Positions 24,921 to 33,919 of a DNA stretch of 64,000 nucleotides are shown piece by piece; within the stretch, counting starts at the first letter, position 1; each line of letters starts with the position of its first letter. The position numbers and the translations under genes were made by a program. Source of the stretch: Acidiluteibacter sp963716125 (GTDB lineage Bacteria; Bacteroidota; Bacteroidia; Flavobacteriales_E; Vicingaceae). The notes under the pieces are model-generated. The model searched no databases. It was not told where the DNA came from and was given only the letters and a program-made list of their open reading frames with translations. The DNA is taken from assembly GCA_963716125.1 (NCBI GenBank), contig OY970294.1:1612001-1676000 (forward strand). Reading direction: 5' to 3'.

Positions 24921-25343
24921 TGTAACAATGGATTAATCCTCCTTCACTGCGTTGCGGCGGACAAGTGTAACAATAAGTCAATCCTCCTTCGTTTAATTCT
25001 TCGCTAAAGCTACGAATTACAAGTCACTGCGGCGGACAAAGTGAATTAATAAGTCAATGAATCAATAAATTAGTGTACAATTTATCAAATCTTCTACGAC
25101 TAGTTACTTCAGTTAAGTAATAAAAAAATAGAAAGGCTGTGGTGGACAAAGTTCTTCATTGCTTCCTCCTACACAATGTTTCGGCAGACAAGGAGAAATG
25201 TTGAAATCCTTTAGAAACGCCATTGAGAACGAAGTTTATAACTGATTATTAATAGATTAAAGATAAAAACATAGTGAAGCAATCTGTTTTGAATCAAAAG
25301 GATTCTCTTCATTGCTTAGACTCTTAAAAATAACATCCTCCTT
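24921..25343. other. Intergenic region with imperfect duplicated repeat
   Basis: About 420 bases have no gene. Two imperfect copies of a unit with AATCCTCCTTC, ACTGCG(TT)GCGGCGGACAA and AATAAGTCAAT lie in the first 130 bases. A related GGCGGACAAGTGTTAC occurs at 3173. A further degenerate form (TTTCGGCAGACAAGG) lies near 25180. These are dispersed non-coding repeats. No promoter could be assigned. Confidence 0.55.
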
Positions 25344-26495
25344 ATGCTAAGAATACTATTCTTCTTCATTCTCTTCACATCCTTCCAACTCATTGGACAG
25401 GAAAACTATTTTTTGACTCAAATTGAAAAGCTGCAAGCTAAAAATGATTCCTTCTATGATGAAGGATTAATTCCTTCACAACGGTTTTATGCTAATCAAG
25501 AAAAAGGCAAGGAGGATAATAATATTTTCTTTACCGCATTAACAGTTTATACATTACAATCTATTCGGAACAGATTTGATAATAAAGATAAGATTGATTT
25601 TATTATTGAAAGAGCTAAACGAAATTATCCATCTTATAAAAATAGGGCAGGGGACATCACTTATAATTATTGGCAAGTAAGACCTGAAAATCCATTTCCT
25701 AACTCTAAATTTCTGAGCAAAAGAAAGAAAATGAGAATAGCTGATGATTTTGATGATACGGCAATTATTTTTCTAACTCAAAATAATTCAGATAGTTTGA
25801 ATAAAGTATTGCATCAAAAAATGCAAGCACAATCTGAAAAAGGAAAAAGCAAAGTAAAAAGCACTTTTAAGGCATATCAAAAGTCAAAAGCTTATAGAAC
25901 ATGGTTTGCCACAAAAATGAAACAAGATTTTGATGTATGTGTACAAAGCAATGCGCTCTTGTTTGTTTTTGAGAAACAACTTGAATTATCAAAAGTAGAT
26001 ACGGCTACTATTGTATTGATAAAGGATATTATATTAACTGATAAACACATTGAGTCTCCAGTTCTTGTTTCGCCACATTACCAAAATACATCCATTATAT
26101 TGTATCATATTGCACGATTGATAGCTGCAGCAGATAATGATTTATTTAAAGAAATACAATCTAAAGTAATTCAAGATATTTATGCTCAACTTAGAATAGT
26201 CGACAATGAAATGGAAAAAGTGATTTTATATACCTCCTTGTTTCGTTTAAGAGAAAAGCCTGAGATAAAAATTGACTCGAATAAATTGAAGGATGATTTA
26301 CAAAATTTTTATTGGTTTAAAGCGAGTATGGTTGCCACTTCCAATATTAAAATCAAAAAAGTAATTGCTAAAAGTAAGTTAGTTAATTTTAACTACCAAA
26401 GTGAGGGGTATTACTATGCTTTATTGTTAGAGTTGGAGAGTTTGACAAATAGTAACAAAGTGCCTCTCGATATAATTCAAACTTTAGGACATTAA
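25344..26495 (+). CDS. Secreted all-alpha protein with class II terpene-cyclase-like DxDDTA motif
   Basis: The 383-residue protein has a signal peptide (MLRILFFFILFTSFQLIG). The mature part is mostly alpha-helical. Residues 135-140 read DFDDTA, the catalytic-acid motif DxDDTA of squalene-hopene cyclases and other class II terpene cyclases. It is preceded by helices FFTALTVYTLQSIRN and ITYNYWQ, in keeping with an alpha-alpha toroid. Real class II cyclases are longer and not secreted, so this may be a toroid-fold relative with another role. It lies alone, with a plus-strand hairpin terminator 80 bases downstream. I do not assign an activity. Confidence 0.55.
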   Translation: MLRILFFFILFTSFQLIGQENYFLTQIEKLQAKNDSFYDEGLIPSQRFYANQEKGKEDNNIFFTALTVYTLQSIRNRFDNKDKIDFIIERAKRNYPSYKNRAGDITYNYWQVRPENPFPNSKFLSKRKKMRIADDFDDTAIIFLTQNNSDSLNKVLHQKMQAQSEKGKSKVKSTFKAYQKSKAYRTWFATKMKQDFDVCVQSNALLFVFEKQLELSKVDTATIVLIKDIILTDKHIESPVLVSPHYQNTSIILYHIARLIAAADNDLFKEIQSKVIQDIYAQLRIVDNEMEKVILYTSLFRLREKPEIKIDSNKLKDDLQNFYWFKASMVATSNIKIKKVIAKSKLVNFNYQSEGYYYALLLELESLTNSNKVPLDIIQTLGH

Positions 26496-26574
26496 AATTA
26501 CCTAAAATTTGAATCACTCGATGACCTTTGTTTACATACTTCCTTTTATTTGGTTTTAGAATCTATTTGTACCG

Positions 26575-26631
26575 TTTTTTCGTTCATCTCGGTACAAATC
26601 GGAGTACCGATTCACTCGATGAACGAAAAAA
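26575..26631. terminator. Bidirectional hairpin between convergent genes
   Basis: TTTTTTCGTTCAT pairs with ATGAACGAAAAAA, with an inner CGGTAC/GTACCG stem. The T and A tracts at the two ends let it terminate both the plus-strand DxDDTA gene and minus-strand transcripts from the fiber locus. Confidence 0.7.
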
Positions 26632-26658
26632 AACCCGTACTCAATTAAGAATACGGGC
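26628..26658 (-). terminator. Terminator of the last fiber gene
   Basis: On the minus strand CCCGTATTCTTAATTGAGTACGGG is followed by eight T. The short GC-rich stem lies about 50 bases past the fiber stop. It differs in sequence from the GGAGCAAGA-type terminators of the other three units. Confidence 0.75.
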
Positions 26659-26705
26659 AGTGCTATGATCAATCAAAAACTAAAGGTTTGATTGGAGGGT
26701 AAAAC

Positions 26706-29606
26706 TTATTTCTTCATGATCAACGCTTTTAATTCATCAATTTGTTTTTGTTGATTATCTATTTGTGATTGTTGACTGTTGATGATTGCTTGTTGTTCTT
26801 GAATGGCTTTTACAGCTACAGGAATAATATCTGAATAATAAACTCCTAAACGATCATTTTGAACTTTTGTAGTTGTACCGTCTTCGTTACGAACTTTGTC
26901 GTCTTCTTTTACAACTTCATTTAATATGGGTTGTAATTCTTGGGCAATAAAACCTAATTTGAATTTTTCATCTGTTCTATCTTTCCATTGAAAGCGAACT
27001 GCACGCAATTCCATTATTTCCTTTAATCCATAATCCAAATTTTGAATATTGGTTTTATCTCTTCTGTCAGAAGTTTGAACAGTACCATTGGTCGCATATA
27101 TATCATCCCATCTTTTAGTAGCAGATCCTAAGTCATCAAAATCATCGAAGACTGGTATTAAAGCACCATTTAATTCGGTTAAATAATTTGAAACATATCC
27201 AAAATAATTTATAGAACCTAAATATAATCTTCCCGTTGCTTTAATATCTCCGGCTACATCTAACTTTCTTGCTGGTGTTGCTACTCCAATACCAATATTT
27301 CCACTTGGTTTTATTGTAATTCTATCTACAAAGCCAGTTGATAATATCAAATCTTCTGTGCTACCTGATGCGGTGCTTATTTCAAAATTTGAAGTATTAG
27401 ACCATAAATATCCTTTTGGTAGGCCACCGTTAAACAAAGTTATGTATGGGTTTGTACCATCTATTCTTAAAGCTTCACCGCTTCTATTTATTAATGTTTT
27501 ACCATTAATTTCAACATCCCCGCCATTAGTTACAATTGCAGGGCCTGAAGAAGTATTTTCTACTTCTAAAGCCGCTTTTGTTGCATTACTACTAATTGCT
27601 TTAACACCTACACCATTTGAATGACCATAAACTCCGTAATTATCACCGGCAAATCCACCATTAGAATAGCCTAAAATTCCAATTTCATCTCCTGAAATAT
27701 CTAAATCTGAAATGTTTGCATAGTTATCAGCTCCTTGTAAAGCAATAGCTCCTCCTGTGGGAGTATTACCTACAAGTTCTCCTTTTATGGCAGCAGAACT
27801 GTCACTGGATGATGTATTAATTACAGCAAGAACATCTGTACCAGCAGAACCTGAACTAATTTCTAATTTATGCGTTGGAGTAGAAGTTCCAATACCGATA
27901 TTTCCTGTTGACTTAATTGTCATTCTATCATTTAAACCTGTAGAAAGAATAAGATCTTCAGTACTACCACTTGAAGTTCCCAATTCTATTCCTTTGGAGT
28001 TAGACCACAAAAAACCTTTATAAACACCTCCATTAAGTATTCTAATATATGGACTTGACCCATCTAATGTCAAAGCATTTGCATTAGCATTTATCCTTAC
28101 TCCACCATCAACTTGCAATTTACTTGTAGGGGTAGTTGTCCCAATCCCCACGTTACCAGTGTTTCTATACACATTGCTGCCTGCTAATGTCCAAGGACTA
28201 GTAGTAGCTGTTGGAGTTGTTGGTGCCCAATTGGTACCATTATATTGCAGAACTTGACCGTTAGAAGCCCCCATATCATCAATTTTTGGAGCAGTTACGG
28301 CGTCATTGGCTAATTGTGCAGTATTTACTGCATTGTTGGCAATTTTTGCATTAGTTACCGCATCATTTTGAATTTCAGCAGTAGCTATATCAGTTCCTAA
28401 TGTTGATGAAATGGCATTTGAACCTGAAATGTTAATACCTGAACCTGCAGTATAAGAAGCAGAACCAGTATTATCAGCAGCAGGAGCCCAAGCAGAACCA
28501 CTCCACTTGATAACTTGTCCTGATGTAGCACCCATTTGGTCTATTTTTGGAGCTGTTACGGCATCATTAGCCAATTGAGCTGTATTTACGGCATTGTTGG
28601 CTATTTCTGTAGATGTTACAGCATTAGTAGCAATCTTAGCAGTTGTAACCGCATTATTTTGAATTTCACCAGTAGCAATGTCCGTACCTAAAGTTGCAGA
28701 GATAGCATTAGTACCTGAAATGGCAACACCAGAACCTGCAGTGTAAGTTGTTCCACCAGTAGGTGTAGCAGGAGCCCAAGCTGTACCATTGTACTGCATT
28801 ACTTGTCCTGAAGTTGCACCCATTTGGTCTATTTTTGGAGCTGTAACAGCACCCGTTGCTATTTCGTTTGAAGTAACTGCATTGGCTGTAATTTTTGCAG
28901 TTGTTACAGCATTGTTTGATAATTCGCTTGAAGTAACTGCATTACTAGCTATTTTAGCAGTAGTAACTGCGTTATTTTGCAATTCAGCGGTAGAAATGTC
29001 AGCACCTAAATCTGCTGCAATCACGTTTGTTCCACTTATGGTAATACCCGCACCTGCACTATAGCTTCCAGTACCACCACCTGTGGTTAAATCATTTTGT
29101 GGCTTCCAAGCTGTTCCGTCCCATTTTAAAACTTGACCCGATGTTGGAATACCTGTTACATCAGTTAAGTCTAACAAGTCCATATCTGATGCTTTTTCAC
29201 TGCTCAGCGCATAAGGAACACTCAACAACTGATTGGTAGCAGAAATACTGTAAGAAGTTCCGCCTGTTGGATCTGTTTCTGTTTTGATGAAGTAAGCATC
29301 TGTTCCCCAATTGATACCTGAAATACTACCACTTACATTGGTACCATTGCCTATTTCTACACTTACTAAACCGTTGGCATTGGTAGTTATAGAATGTGTT
29401 TCTACAAAAACTGCAGTTCCTGTTGCCGAAGTTTGTAAGATGCTTATTTGTAAGCCCACACTTTGGTTAACTATTAAATTATTAGTTGCATCTCTAATCA
29501 CTGCTTGATAGCTCATTTTAGAAGGAGCTTGTGCAAATGATGAAATGCTGAATACGATTGCTGTAATCAGCAAAATCGTTTTGAATGTGTTGTTTGTCTT
29601 TTTCAT
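26706..29606 (-). CDS. Fiber-like protein with 3-module shaft and S74 chaperone (unit 4)
   Basis: The frame extends upstream to 29648, but the start at MKKTNNTFKTILLITAI matches the paralogue at 42460 and gives a normal signal peptide ending SSFAQ. The first domain (to about residue 150) is shared by all four paralogues (MSYQAVIRDATNN). The shaft has three modules of about 95 residues made of ten-residue AVTTAKIATN-type repeats. GNVGIGT-TPT segments and alternating loops follow. The C-terminal 120 residues are an S74 endosialidase-type intramolecular chaperone (TSDRRDKTNIQNLDYGLKEI) ending in a Gln-rich coiled coil. By analogy with phage tail spikes it should form a trimer and self-cleave before SD. 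It is cotranscribed with the small T9SS gene 68 bases upstream. Confidence 0.82.
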   Translation of the reverse strand: MKKTNNTFKTILLITAIVFSISSFAQAPSKMSYQAVIRDATNNLIVNQSVGLQISILQTSATGTAVFVETHSITTNANGLVSVEIGNGTNVSGSISGINWGTDAYFIKTETDPTGGTSYSISATNQLLSVPYALSSEKASDMDLLDLTDVTGIPTSGQVLKWDGTAWKPQNDLTTGGGTGSYSAGAGITISGTNVIAADLGADISTAELQNNAVTTAKIASNAVTSSELSNNAVTTAKITANAVTSNEIATGAVTAPKIDQMGATSGQVMQYNGTAWAPATPTGGTTYTAGSGVAISGTNAISATLGTDIATGEIQNNAVTTAKIATNAVTSTEIANNAVNTAQLANDAVTAPKIDQMGATSGQVIKWSGSAWAPAADNTGSASYTAGSGINISGSNAISSTLGTDIATAEIQNDAVTNAKIANNAVNTAQLANDAVTAPKIDDMGASNGQVLQYNGTNWAPTTPTATTSPWTLAGSNVYRNTGNVGIGTTTPTSKLQVDGGVRINANANALTLDGSSPYIRILNGGVYKGFLWSNSKGIELGTSSGSTEDLILSTGLNDRMTIKSTGNIGIGTSTPTHKLEISSGSAGTDVLAVINTSSSDSSAAIKGELVGNTPTGGAIALQGADNYANISDLDISGDEIGILGYSNGGFAGDNYGVYGHSNGVGVKAISSNATKAALEVENTSSGPAIVTNGGDVEINGKTLINRSGEALRIDGTNPYITLFNGGLPKGYLWSNTSNFEISTASGSTEDLILSTGFVDRITIKPSGNIGIGVATPARKLDVAGDIKATGRLYLGSINYFGYVSNYLTELNGALIPVFDDFDDLGSATKRWDDIYATNGTVQTSDRRDKTNIQNLDYGLKEIMELRAVRFQWKDRTDEKFKLGFIAQELQPILNEVVKEDDKVRNEDGTTTKVQNDRLGVYYSDIIPVAVKAIQEQQAIINSQQSQIDNQQKQIDELKALIMKK

Positions 29607-29642
29607 AATATTGATTTTTATATTATAAGGTCGTCGAGTGTC

Positions 29643-29659
29643 CCCCAATATTATTGGGG
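29643..29659 (-). promoter_or_regulatory. Intergenic hairpin between small T9SS gene and fiber gene, unit 4
   Basis: CCCCAATATTATTGGGG is a perfect 8-base-pair dyad around one T. It sits 15 bases downstream of the small gene's stop and 37 bases before the fiber start. The identical sequence occurs at the same place in units 1 and 2. There is no U tract, so it is more likely an RNA-processing or stability element than a full terminator. Confidence 0.65.
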
Positions 29660-29673
29660 ATGTACCGAGACGA

Positions 29674-30156
29674 CTATTTTGTTTTAATAATTTTAAATGT
29701 TTGATAATTATTTTCCTGATCGTTGACTCTTAAAAAATAAGTAGCCGCAGCTTTTTCTCTCATATTAATGATACTGTTATTTTGGGATACATTTTTGCTC
29801 TCCAAAACAGCACCATTCAAATCTATCAATTGATAGTTGAGAATTTTGCTTGAGTAGTCATCGATTTCTAAAGTAACTTGATCTGTTGTAGGATTTGGAA
29901 AAACCTTCATCTCTAAATTGAGTTGATTATTTTCTCCTAAACTGGTTACAATTGAAATTTCATAAGGTTGCTGAACTCCAGTTGAAACTGTAGTGCCGCT
30001 ACCATTTGTCTGATTAGAAATTTGTCCTACTGAAAAAGCAACGGTACCGCCACTTCCTGTAGCATCACCACCGGCGGCATTTGCCGATTGCTGTGCTTGA
30101 AGAGCTCCTGTAGCCATCAGCAGAAAGATTCCTAAGAAAAGTTGTTTTGTTTTCAT
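29674..30156 (-). CDS. Short T9SS-sorted surface protein (unit 4)
   Basis: The 160-residue protein has a signal peptide (residues 1-22, ending LQAQ) and a T9SS type A sorting domain from about residue 84 (VFPNPTTDQVTLEI to FKIIKTK). Only about 60 residues remain between them, rich in Gly, Ser, Thr and Gln (GGDATGSGGTVAFSVGQISN). After export and removal of the sorting domain the mature protein would be tiny and probably attached to the surface. One such gene precedes each fiber gene, so I infer a fiber partner or anchor. An AGGAGGT ribosome binding site lies four bases before the ATG. Confidence 0.8.
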   Translation of the reverse strand: MKTKQLFLGIFLLMATGALQAQQSANAAGGDATGSGGTVAFSVGQISNQTNGSGTTVSTGVQQPYEISIVTSLGENNQLNLEMKVFPNPTTDQVTLEIDDYSSKILNYQLIDLNGAVLESKNVSQNNSIINMREKAAATYFLRVNDQENNYQTFKIIKTK

Positions 30157-30160
30157 TTTG

Positions 30161-30167
30161 ACCTCCT
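30161..30167 (-). promoter_or_regulatory. Canonical Shine-Dalgarno before a T9SS gene
   Basis: The minus strand reads AGGAGGTCAAAATG. A full AGGAGGT at correct spacing is unusual in Bacteroidota, where most genes in this window have none. The unit 3 paralogue has AGGAGATCAAAATG at the same position, while units 1 and 2 lack it. Confidence 0.75.
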
Positions 30168-30220
30168 GTTTTTAATAATTATTTAATTTGTTAAATGTAT
30201 TTCAATAATTTATTTAAAAA

Positions 30221-30237
30221 CTAAGGGTATACCCTAG
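30221..30237 (-). promoter_or_regulatory. Dyad upstream of small T9SS gene, unit 4
   Basis: CTAAGGGTATACCCTAG is a near-perfect palindrome 65-81 bases upstream of the start codon. Unit 3 has AAGGGTAAACCCT at nearly the same distance, and related dyads precede the other two copies. It is a candidate operator, perhaps for the LuxR-type regulators of the locus. Confidence 0.5.
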
Positions 30238-30511
30238 TTTTACTTATTTTTATGTATAAAATATTACGTATTAATACTTATTTGATATCAAAGTTATGTC
30301 AAAGTATTAGTTGTATAATTTAAAAGATTTTGGATTATTTGAAGTATAAAATTGTAATTTCAGCTTTTTTAAAATAGTAAATTGTTGTTAATTAGATATA
30401 TAATCCATTACGCAAATCCTGTTTTTTTGAGTTATAACATGATAATAGCTTACATTACTATAATATAGAACAATTCTATTCTTCTATTAAAATGAAGTTA
30501 ATTAGCAAAAA

Positions 30512-30539
30512 AAAGGAGCAAGATTTCTCTTGCTCCTTT
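30512..30539 (-). terminator. Terminator of fiber unit 3
   Basis: AAAGGAGCAAGA and TCTTGCTCCTTT form a 12-base-pair stem around TTTC. On the minus strand it is followed by a U tract (the plus-strand A run at 30507-30514). It lies about 40 bases past the fiber stop and belongs to a family of three similar terminators in the locus. Confidence 0.85.
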
Positions 30540-30580
30540 AATCCGTTAACTTTCGGACTGTAATAAAATAATTGTTTTTT

Positions 30581-32731
30581 TTATTTTGATAGAATCAAAG
30601 CTTTCAACTCATCAATTTGTTTTTGTTGATCTTCAATAATTTTTTGTTGTTCTTGAATAGCTTTTACAGCTACAGGTATAATATCTGAATAATAAACTCC
30701 TAAACGCTCATTTTTAACTCTAGAAGTTGTGCCATCTTCATTACGTACAACATCATCTTCTTTTACTACTTCATTTAAAATGGGCTGTAATTCTTGAGCA
30801 ATAAAACCTAATTTGAATTTATCCTCCGTTTTATCTTTCCATTGAAAACGAACTGCACGCAATTCCATAATTTCTTTTAGACCGTAATCTAAATTTTGAA
30901 TGTTGGTTTTGTCTCTTCTGTCTGAAGTTTGAACTGTACCATTAGTAGCATAAACATCATCCCATCTTTTAGTTGCAGAACCAAGATCATCAACATTGTC
31001 AAAACGAGACTCAAAGCTTCCATCAACAGCAATTCTAAACGAACCACCATCTCTAAAGTTTTCACTACTTCCAAGATATATTAATCCAGTGGCATCTATA
31101 TCACCTGCTACTTCTAAATCTCTAGTAGGTGCTGATACTCCAATACCTACATTTCCATTATTAAGGATTGTTAAACGGTCGCTACCTCCAGTTTTTAAAT
31201 TTATTTTTCCTGTCGTATTGGAAGAAACTAGTGCTATGTCAAGATCACTATCTGATTGCTCAATATAACTTTTATAAACTCCAGAGTCATAAATTCTTAA
31301 AAAAGGATTATTTCCGTCCCATCGCATAATTTCAGCTCCCTTTTTTAATGAGATTATACCTGCATTTACTTCTATATCTCCTTTATTTGTTACAATAGCA
31401 GGACCAGTAGAAGTGTTTTCAACTTCTAAAGCTGCTTGTGTGGTACTAGTACTAAATGCTCCAACACCTATACCATTGGAATGACCATATACCCCATAGT
31501 TGTCTGTAGGAGAAGTACCTGTAGAATAACCTAAAACACCAATTTCATTTCCTGAAATATCTAAGTCTAAAATACCACTATAATCATTGCTTCCTTGTAG
31601 ACCAATCGCACCTCCTGTTGGACCTAAAGTACCTTCACCTTTGATTGCAGAAGCTCCTGCTGAATTCGATGTATTTTCTACAAAGACCATGTCTTTTGCA
31701 CTACTGCTACCAGTCACTTCTAATGTACGAGTTGGTGTAGCAGTTCCTATTCCTACATTACCTGTACTTCTTGTAACATTACCACTTGCTAATGTCCAAG
31801 GGCTTGAAGAACCACCCGCTGGAGTTGTTGGTGCCCAATTGGTTCCATTGTATTGCAAAACTTGACCATTAGTAGCACCCATATCATCAATTTTTGGAGC
31901 AGTTACTGCATCGTTGGCAATATTTGCAGTATTTACTGCGTTGTTGGCTATTTTTGGATTGGTTACTGCATTCGTTGCTATTTCGTTAGTTGTAATTGCA
32001 TTGGCTGTTATTTTTGTAGTTGTAACTGAATTATTCGATAATTCATTTGAAGTAACCGCATTAGAGGCAATTTTAGCCGTTGTTACTGAATTGTTTTGTA
32101 ATTCAGCAGTAGAAATATCAGCTCCTAAATCTGCAGCAATTACGTTAGTACCACTAATAGTAATACCTGCACCTGCTGTATAACTTCCTGTACCGCCACC
32201 TGTAGTTAAATCATTTTGTGGCTTCCAAGTTGTACCATCCCATTTTAATACTTGTCCTGATGTTGGAGTTCCAGTAACGTTGGTTAAATCTTTCAACTCC
32301 ATATTTGTAGCAGATTTACTACTCAATGCAAAAGGAACACTCAACAACTGATTCGTTGCAGAAATGCTGTAAGAAGTTCCGCCCGTCGGATCTGTTTCTG
32401 TTTTTATGTAATAAGCATCATTTCCCCAGTTGATTCCTGATATACTACCACTTACATTGGTTCCACTGCCTATTTCTATACTTACTAAACCGTTTGCATT
32501 GGTAGTTGCTGAATATGTTTCTACAAACACTGCAGTTCCACTAGCTGAAGTTTTTAAAATGCTAACTTTTACACCCACACTTTGGTTAACTACTAAATTG
32601 TTAGTTGCATCTCTAATCACTGCCTGATAGCTCATTTTATTAGGAGCTTGCGCAAATGATGAAATGCTGAATACGATTGCTGTTACTAGCAATACTGTTT
32701 TGATTTTCATAAATTTTAATGTTGTTTTCAT
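30581..32731 (-). CDS. Fiber-like protein with single-module shaft and S74 chaperone (unit 3)
   Basis: I start it at MKTTLKFMKIKTVLL, seven codons inside the longest frame, because unit 2 starts at the same place (MKTLNFLKIKTVLL); the product is 716 residues. It has the common N-terminal domain after the signal peptide, one shaft module of NAVTTAKI-type ten-residue repeats, GNVGIGTATPTRTLEV segments, and the same S74 chaperone as unit 4 (SDRRDKTNIQNLDYGLKEI), ending in a coiled coil. Units 3 and 4 thus share one head type, which differs from units 1 and 2. It is the shortest fiber in the set. Its DNA is close to unit 4 over the N-terminal and C-terminal parts. Confidence 0.82.
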   Translation of the reverse strand: MKTTLKFMKIKTVLLVTAIVFSISSFAQAPNKMSYQAVIRDATNNLVVNQSVGVKVSILKTSASGTAVFVETYSATTNANGLVSIEIGSGTNVSGSISGINWGNDAYYIKTETDPTGGTSYSISATNQLLSVPFALSSKSATNMELKDLTNVTGTPTSGQVLKWDGTTWKPQNDLTTGGGTGSYTAGAGITISGTNVIAADLGADISTAELQNNSVTTAKIASNAVTSNELSNNSVTTTKITANAITTNEIATNAVTNPKIANNAVNTANIANDAVTAPKIDDMGATNGQVLQYNGTNWAPTTPAGGSSSPWTLASGNVTRSTGNVGIGTATPTRTLEVTGSSSAKDMVFVENTSNSAGASAIKGEGTLGPTGGAIGLQGSNDYSGILDLDISGNEIGVLGYSTGTSPTDNYGVYGHSNGIGVGAFSTSTTQAALEVENTSTGPAIVTNKGDIEVNAGIISLKKGAEIMRWDGNNPFLRIYDSGVYKSYIEQSDSDLDIALVSSNTTGKINLKTGGSDRLTILNNGNVGIGVSAPTRDLEVAGDIDATGLIYLGSSENFRDGGSFRIAVDGSFESRFDNVDDLGSATKRWDDVYATNGTVQTSDRRDKTNIQNLDYGLKEIMELRAVRFQWKDKTEDKFKLGFIAQELQPILNEVVKEDDVVRNEDGTTSRVKNERLGVYYSDIIPVAVKAIQEQQKIIEDQQKQIDELKALILSK

Positions 32732-32901
32732 AATTTTAATGTTTTTATCCATCGTAGCTTTTCTGACTTCTTAATACTTTTGTGAAGTAGTTAAGCGTAG
32801 TTGGATTAATGTTTTTGAAAACCTTCTCAATTTTTTAAACCTTCGATTTTCTTTTAATTGTGCATTTTGCTAAATGGAAAGTCGATTTAAGGTCGTCAAG
32901 T

Positions 32902-32938
32902 TTTTAATAATTAAGTTTGAAAAACTTAGCTATTAAAA
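32902..32938 (-). promoter_or_regulatory. Intergenic hairpin between small T9SS gene and fiber gene, unit 3
   Basis: TTTTAATAATTAAGTTT and AAACTTAGCTATTAAAA pair at 15 of 17 positions. It takes the place of the CCCCAATATTATTGGGG dyad of the other three units, so the structure rather than the sequence seems conserved. It lies 13 bases past the small gene's stop. Confidence 0.5.
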
Positions 32939-32950
32939 GTATCGAGAAGA

Positions 32951-33433
32951 TTATTTTGTTTTAATTATTTTAAATATTTTGAAATTTTGTTGTTGATCAT
33001 TTACCCTTAAGAAATAAGTTGCTGCTGCTTTTTCTCTCATATCTACAATACTGTTATTTTGGGATACATTTTTACTTTCCAAAACAGCACCATTCATATC
33101 TATCAATTGATAGTTGAGAATTTTGCTTGAGTAGTCATCGATTTCTAAAGTAACTTGATCTGTTGTAGGATTTGGAAAAACCTTCATCTCTAAATCGAGT
33201 TGATTGTTTTCTCCCAAACTGGTTACAATTGAAATTTCATAAGGTTGCTGAACTCCAGTTGAAACTGTAGTGCCGCTACCATTTGTCTGATTAGAAATTT
33301 GTCCTACTGAAAAAGCAACGGTACCGCCACTTCCTGTAGCATCACCACCGGCGGCATTTGCCGATTGCTGTGCTTGAAGAGCTCCTGTAGCCATCAGCAG
33401 AAAGATTCCTAAGAAAAGTTGTTTCGTTTTCAT
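32951..33433 (-). CDS. Short T9SS-sorted surface protein (unit 3)
   Basis: The longest frame starts 14 codons earlier, but MKTKQLFLGIFLLMATGALQ is identical to the unit 4 start and is preceded by AGGAGAT at the proper distance, so I use it (160 residues). The protein is nearly identical to unit 4 up to about residue 145, with the same signal peptide, Gly/Thr-rich mature segment and T9SS sorting domain ending KIIKTK. Such near-identity points to recent duplication or gene conversion. It precedes the single-module fiber gene by about 220 bases. Confidence 0.8.
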   Translation of the reverse strand: MKTKQLFLGIFLLMATGALQAQQSANAAGGDATGSGGTVAFSVGQISNQTNGSGTTVSTGVQQPYEISIVTSLGENNQLDLEMKVFPNPTTDQVTLEIDDYSSKILNYQLIDMNGAVLESKNVSQNNSIVDMREKAAATYFLRVNDQQQNFKIFKIIKTK

Positions 33434-33503
33434 TTTGATCTCCTTTTTTTTAATTGTTAAAATTATTTTTTTCAAAGTTCTATTATTGTTTCCCTAATTT
33501 TTT

Positions 33504-33518
33504 AAGGGTAAACCCTGA
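33504..33518 (-). promoter_or_regulatory. Dyad upstream of small T9SS gene, unit 3
   Basis: AAGGGTAAACCCTGA contains AGGGT and ACCCT half-sites and lies 71-85 bases before the start codon, matching the unit 4 site in position and half-sites. The following 320 bases up to the unit 2 terminator are AT-rich and hold nothing else that I recognise. Confidence 0.45.
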
Positions 33519-33842
33519 TTTTTAATAAAATTATTGACTAAAATCTCAAATCTTATACAATAATTTATTTTATTTATTAATTAATCAATTGTGATATAAT
33601 TAAATAGATAATGTATGGTTCTAAATACATAATATTTCCTCCTCCTTTTTTATTAATAAATTGTTTACTTCGTATTTTTACTTATACAAAGTTAGGATGG
33701 CTTATTAAGAAATTTATTTAAAAGATTTTGATTTTTTTGAACTATAAAGTGACGATTTTAGAAAATTTTTATGTGTAAATTATTTATTATCAAACAAATG
33801 ATTCATTACTCAAAATTGAATAATTTGATGTATAGCATAAAA

Positions 33843-33870
33843 AAAGGAGTAAGATTTCTCTTACTCCTTT
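33843..33870 (-). terminator. Terminator of fiber unit 2
   Basis: AAAGGAGTAAGA and TCTTACTCCTTT around TTTC, with a plus-strand A tract giving minus-strand U. Compared with unit 3 both arms changed together (GAGC/GCTC to GAGT/ACTC), a compensatory pair that shows the stem is selected. Confidence 0.85.
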
Positions 33871-33919
33871 AATATTTTGTTATCGTTATAGATGACAATC
33901 GATTAATTAAAAATTGGAT

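Noticed and set aside
29631..29672. Intergenic hairpin as a rho-independent terminator
   Set aside because: The stem is AT-centred and not followed by a T tract on the minus strand, and an essential-looking partner gene follows; a regulatory RNA element fits better.
28789..32627. Long plus-strand ORFs opposite the fiber genes (also 27358-29508 and 34999-37464)
   Set aside because: They mirror the repetitive Ala/Thr/Asn-rich coding sequence on the other strand. The minus-strand frames have signal peptides, domains and terminators; these do not.
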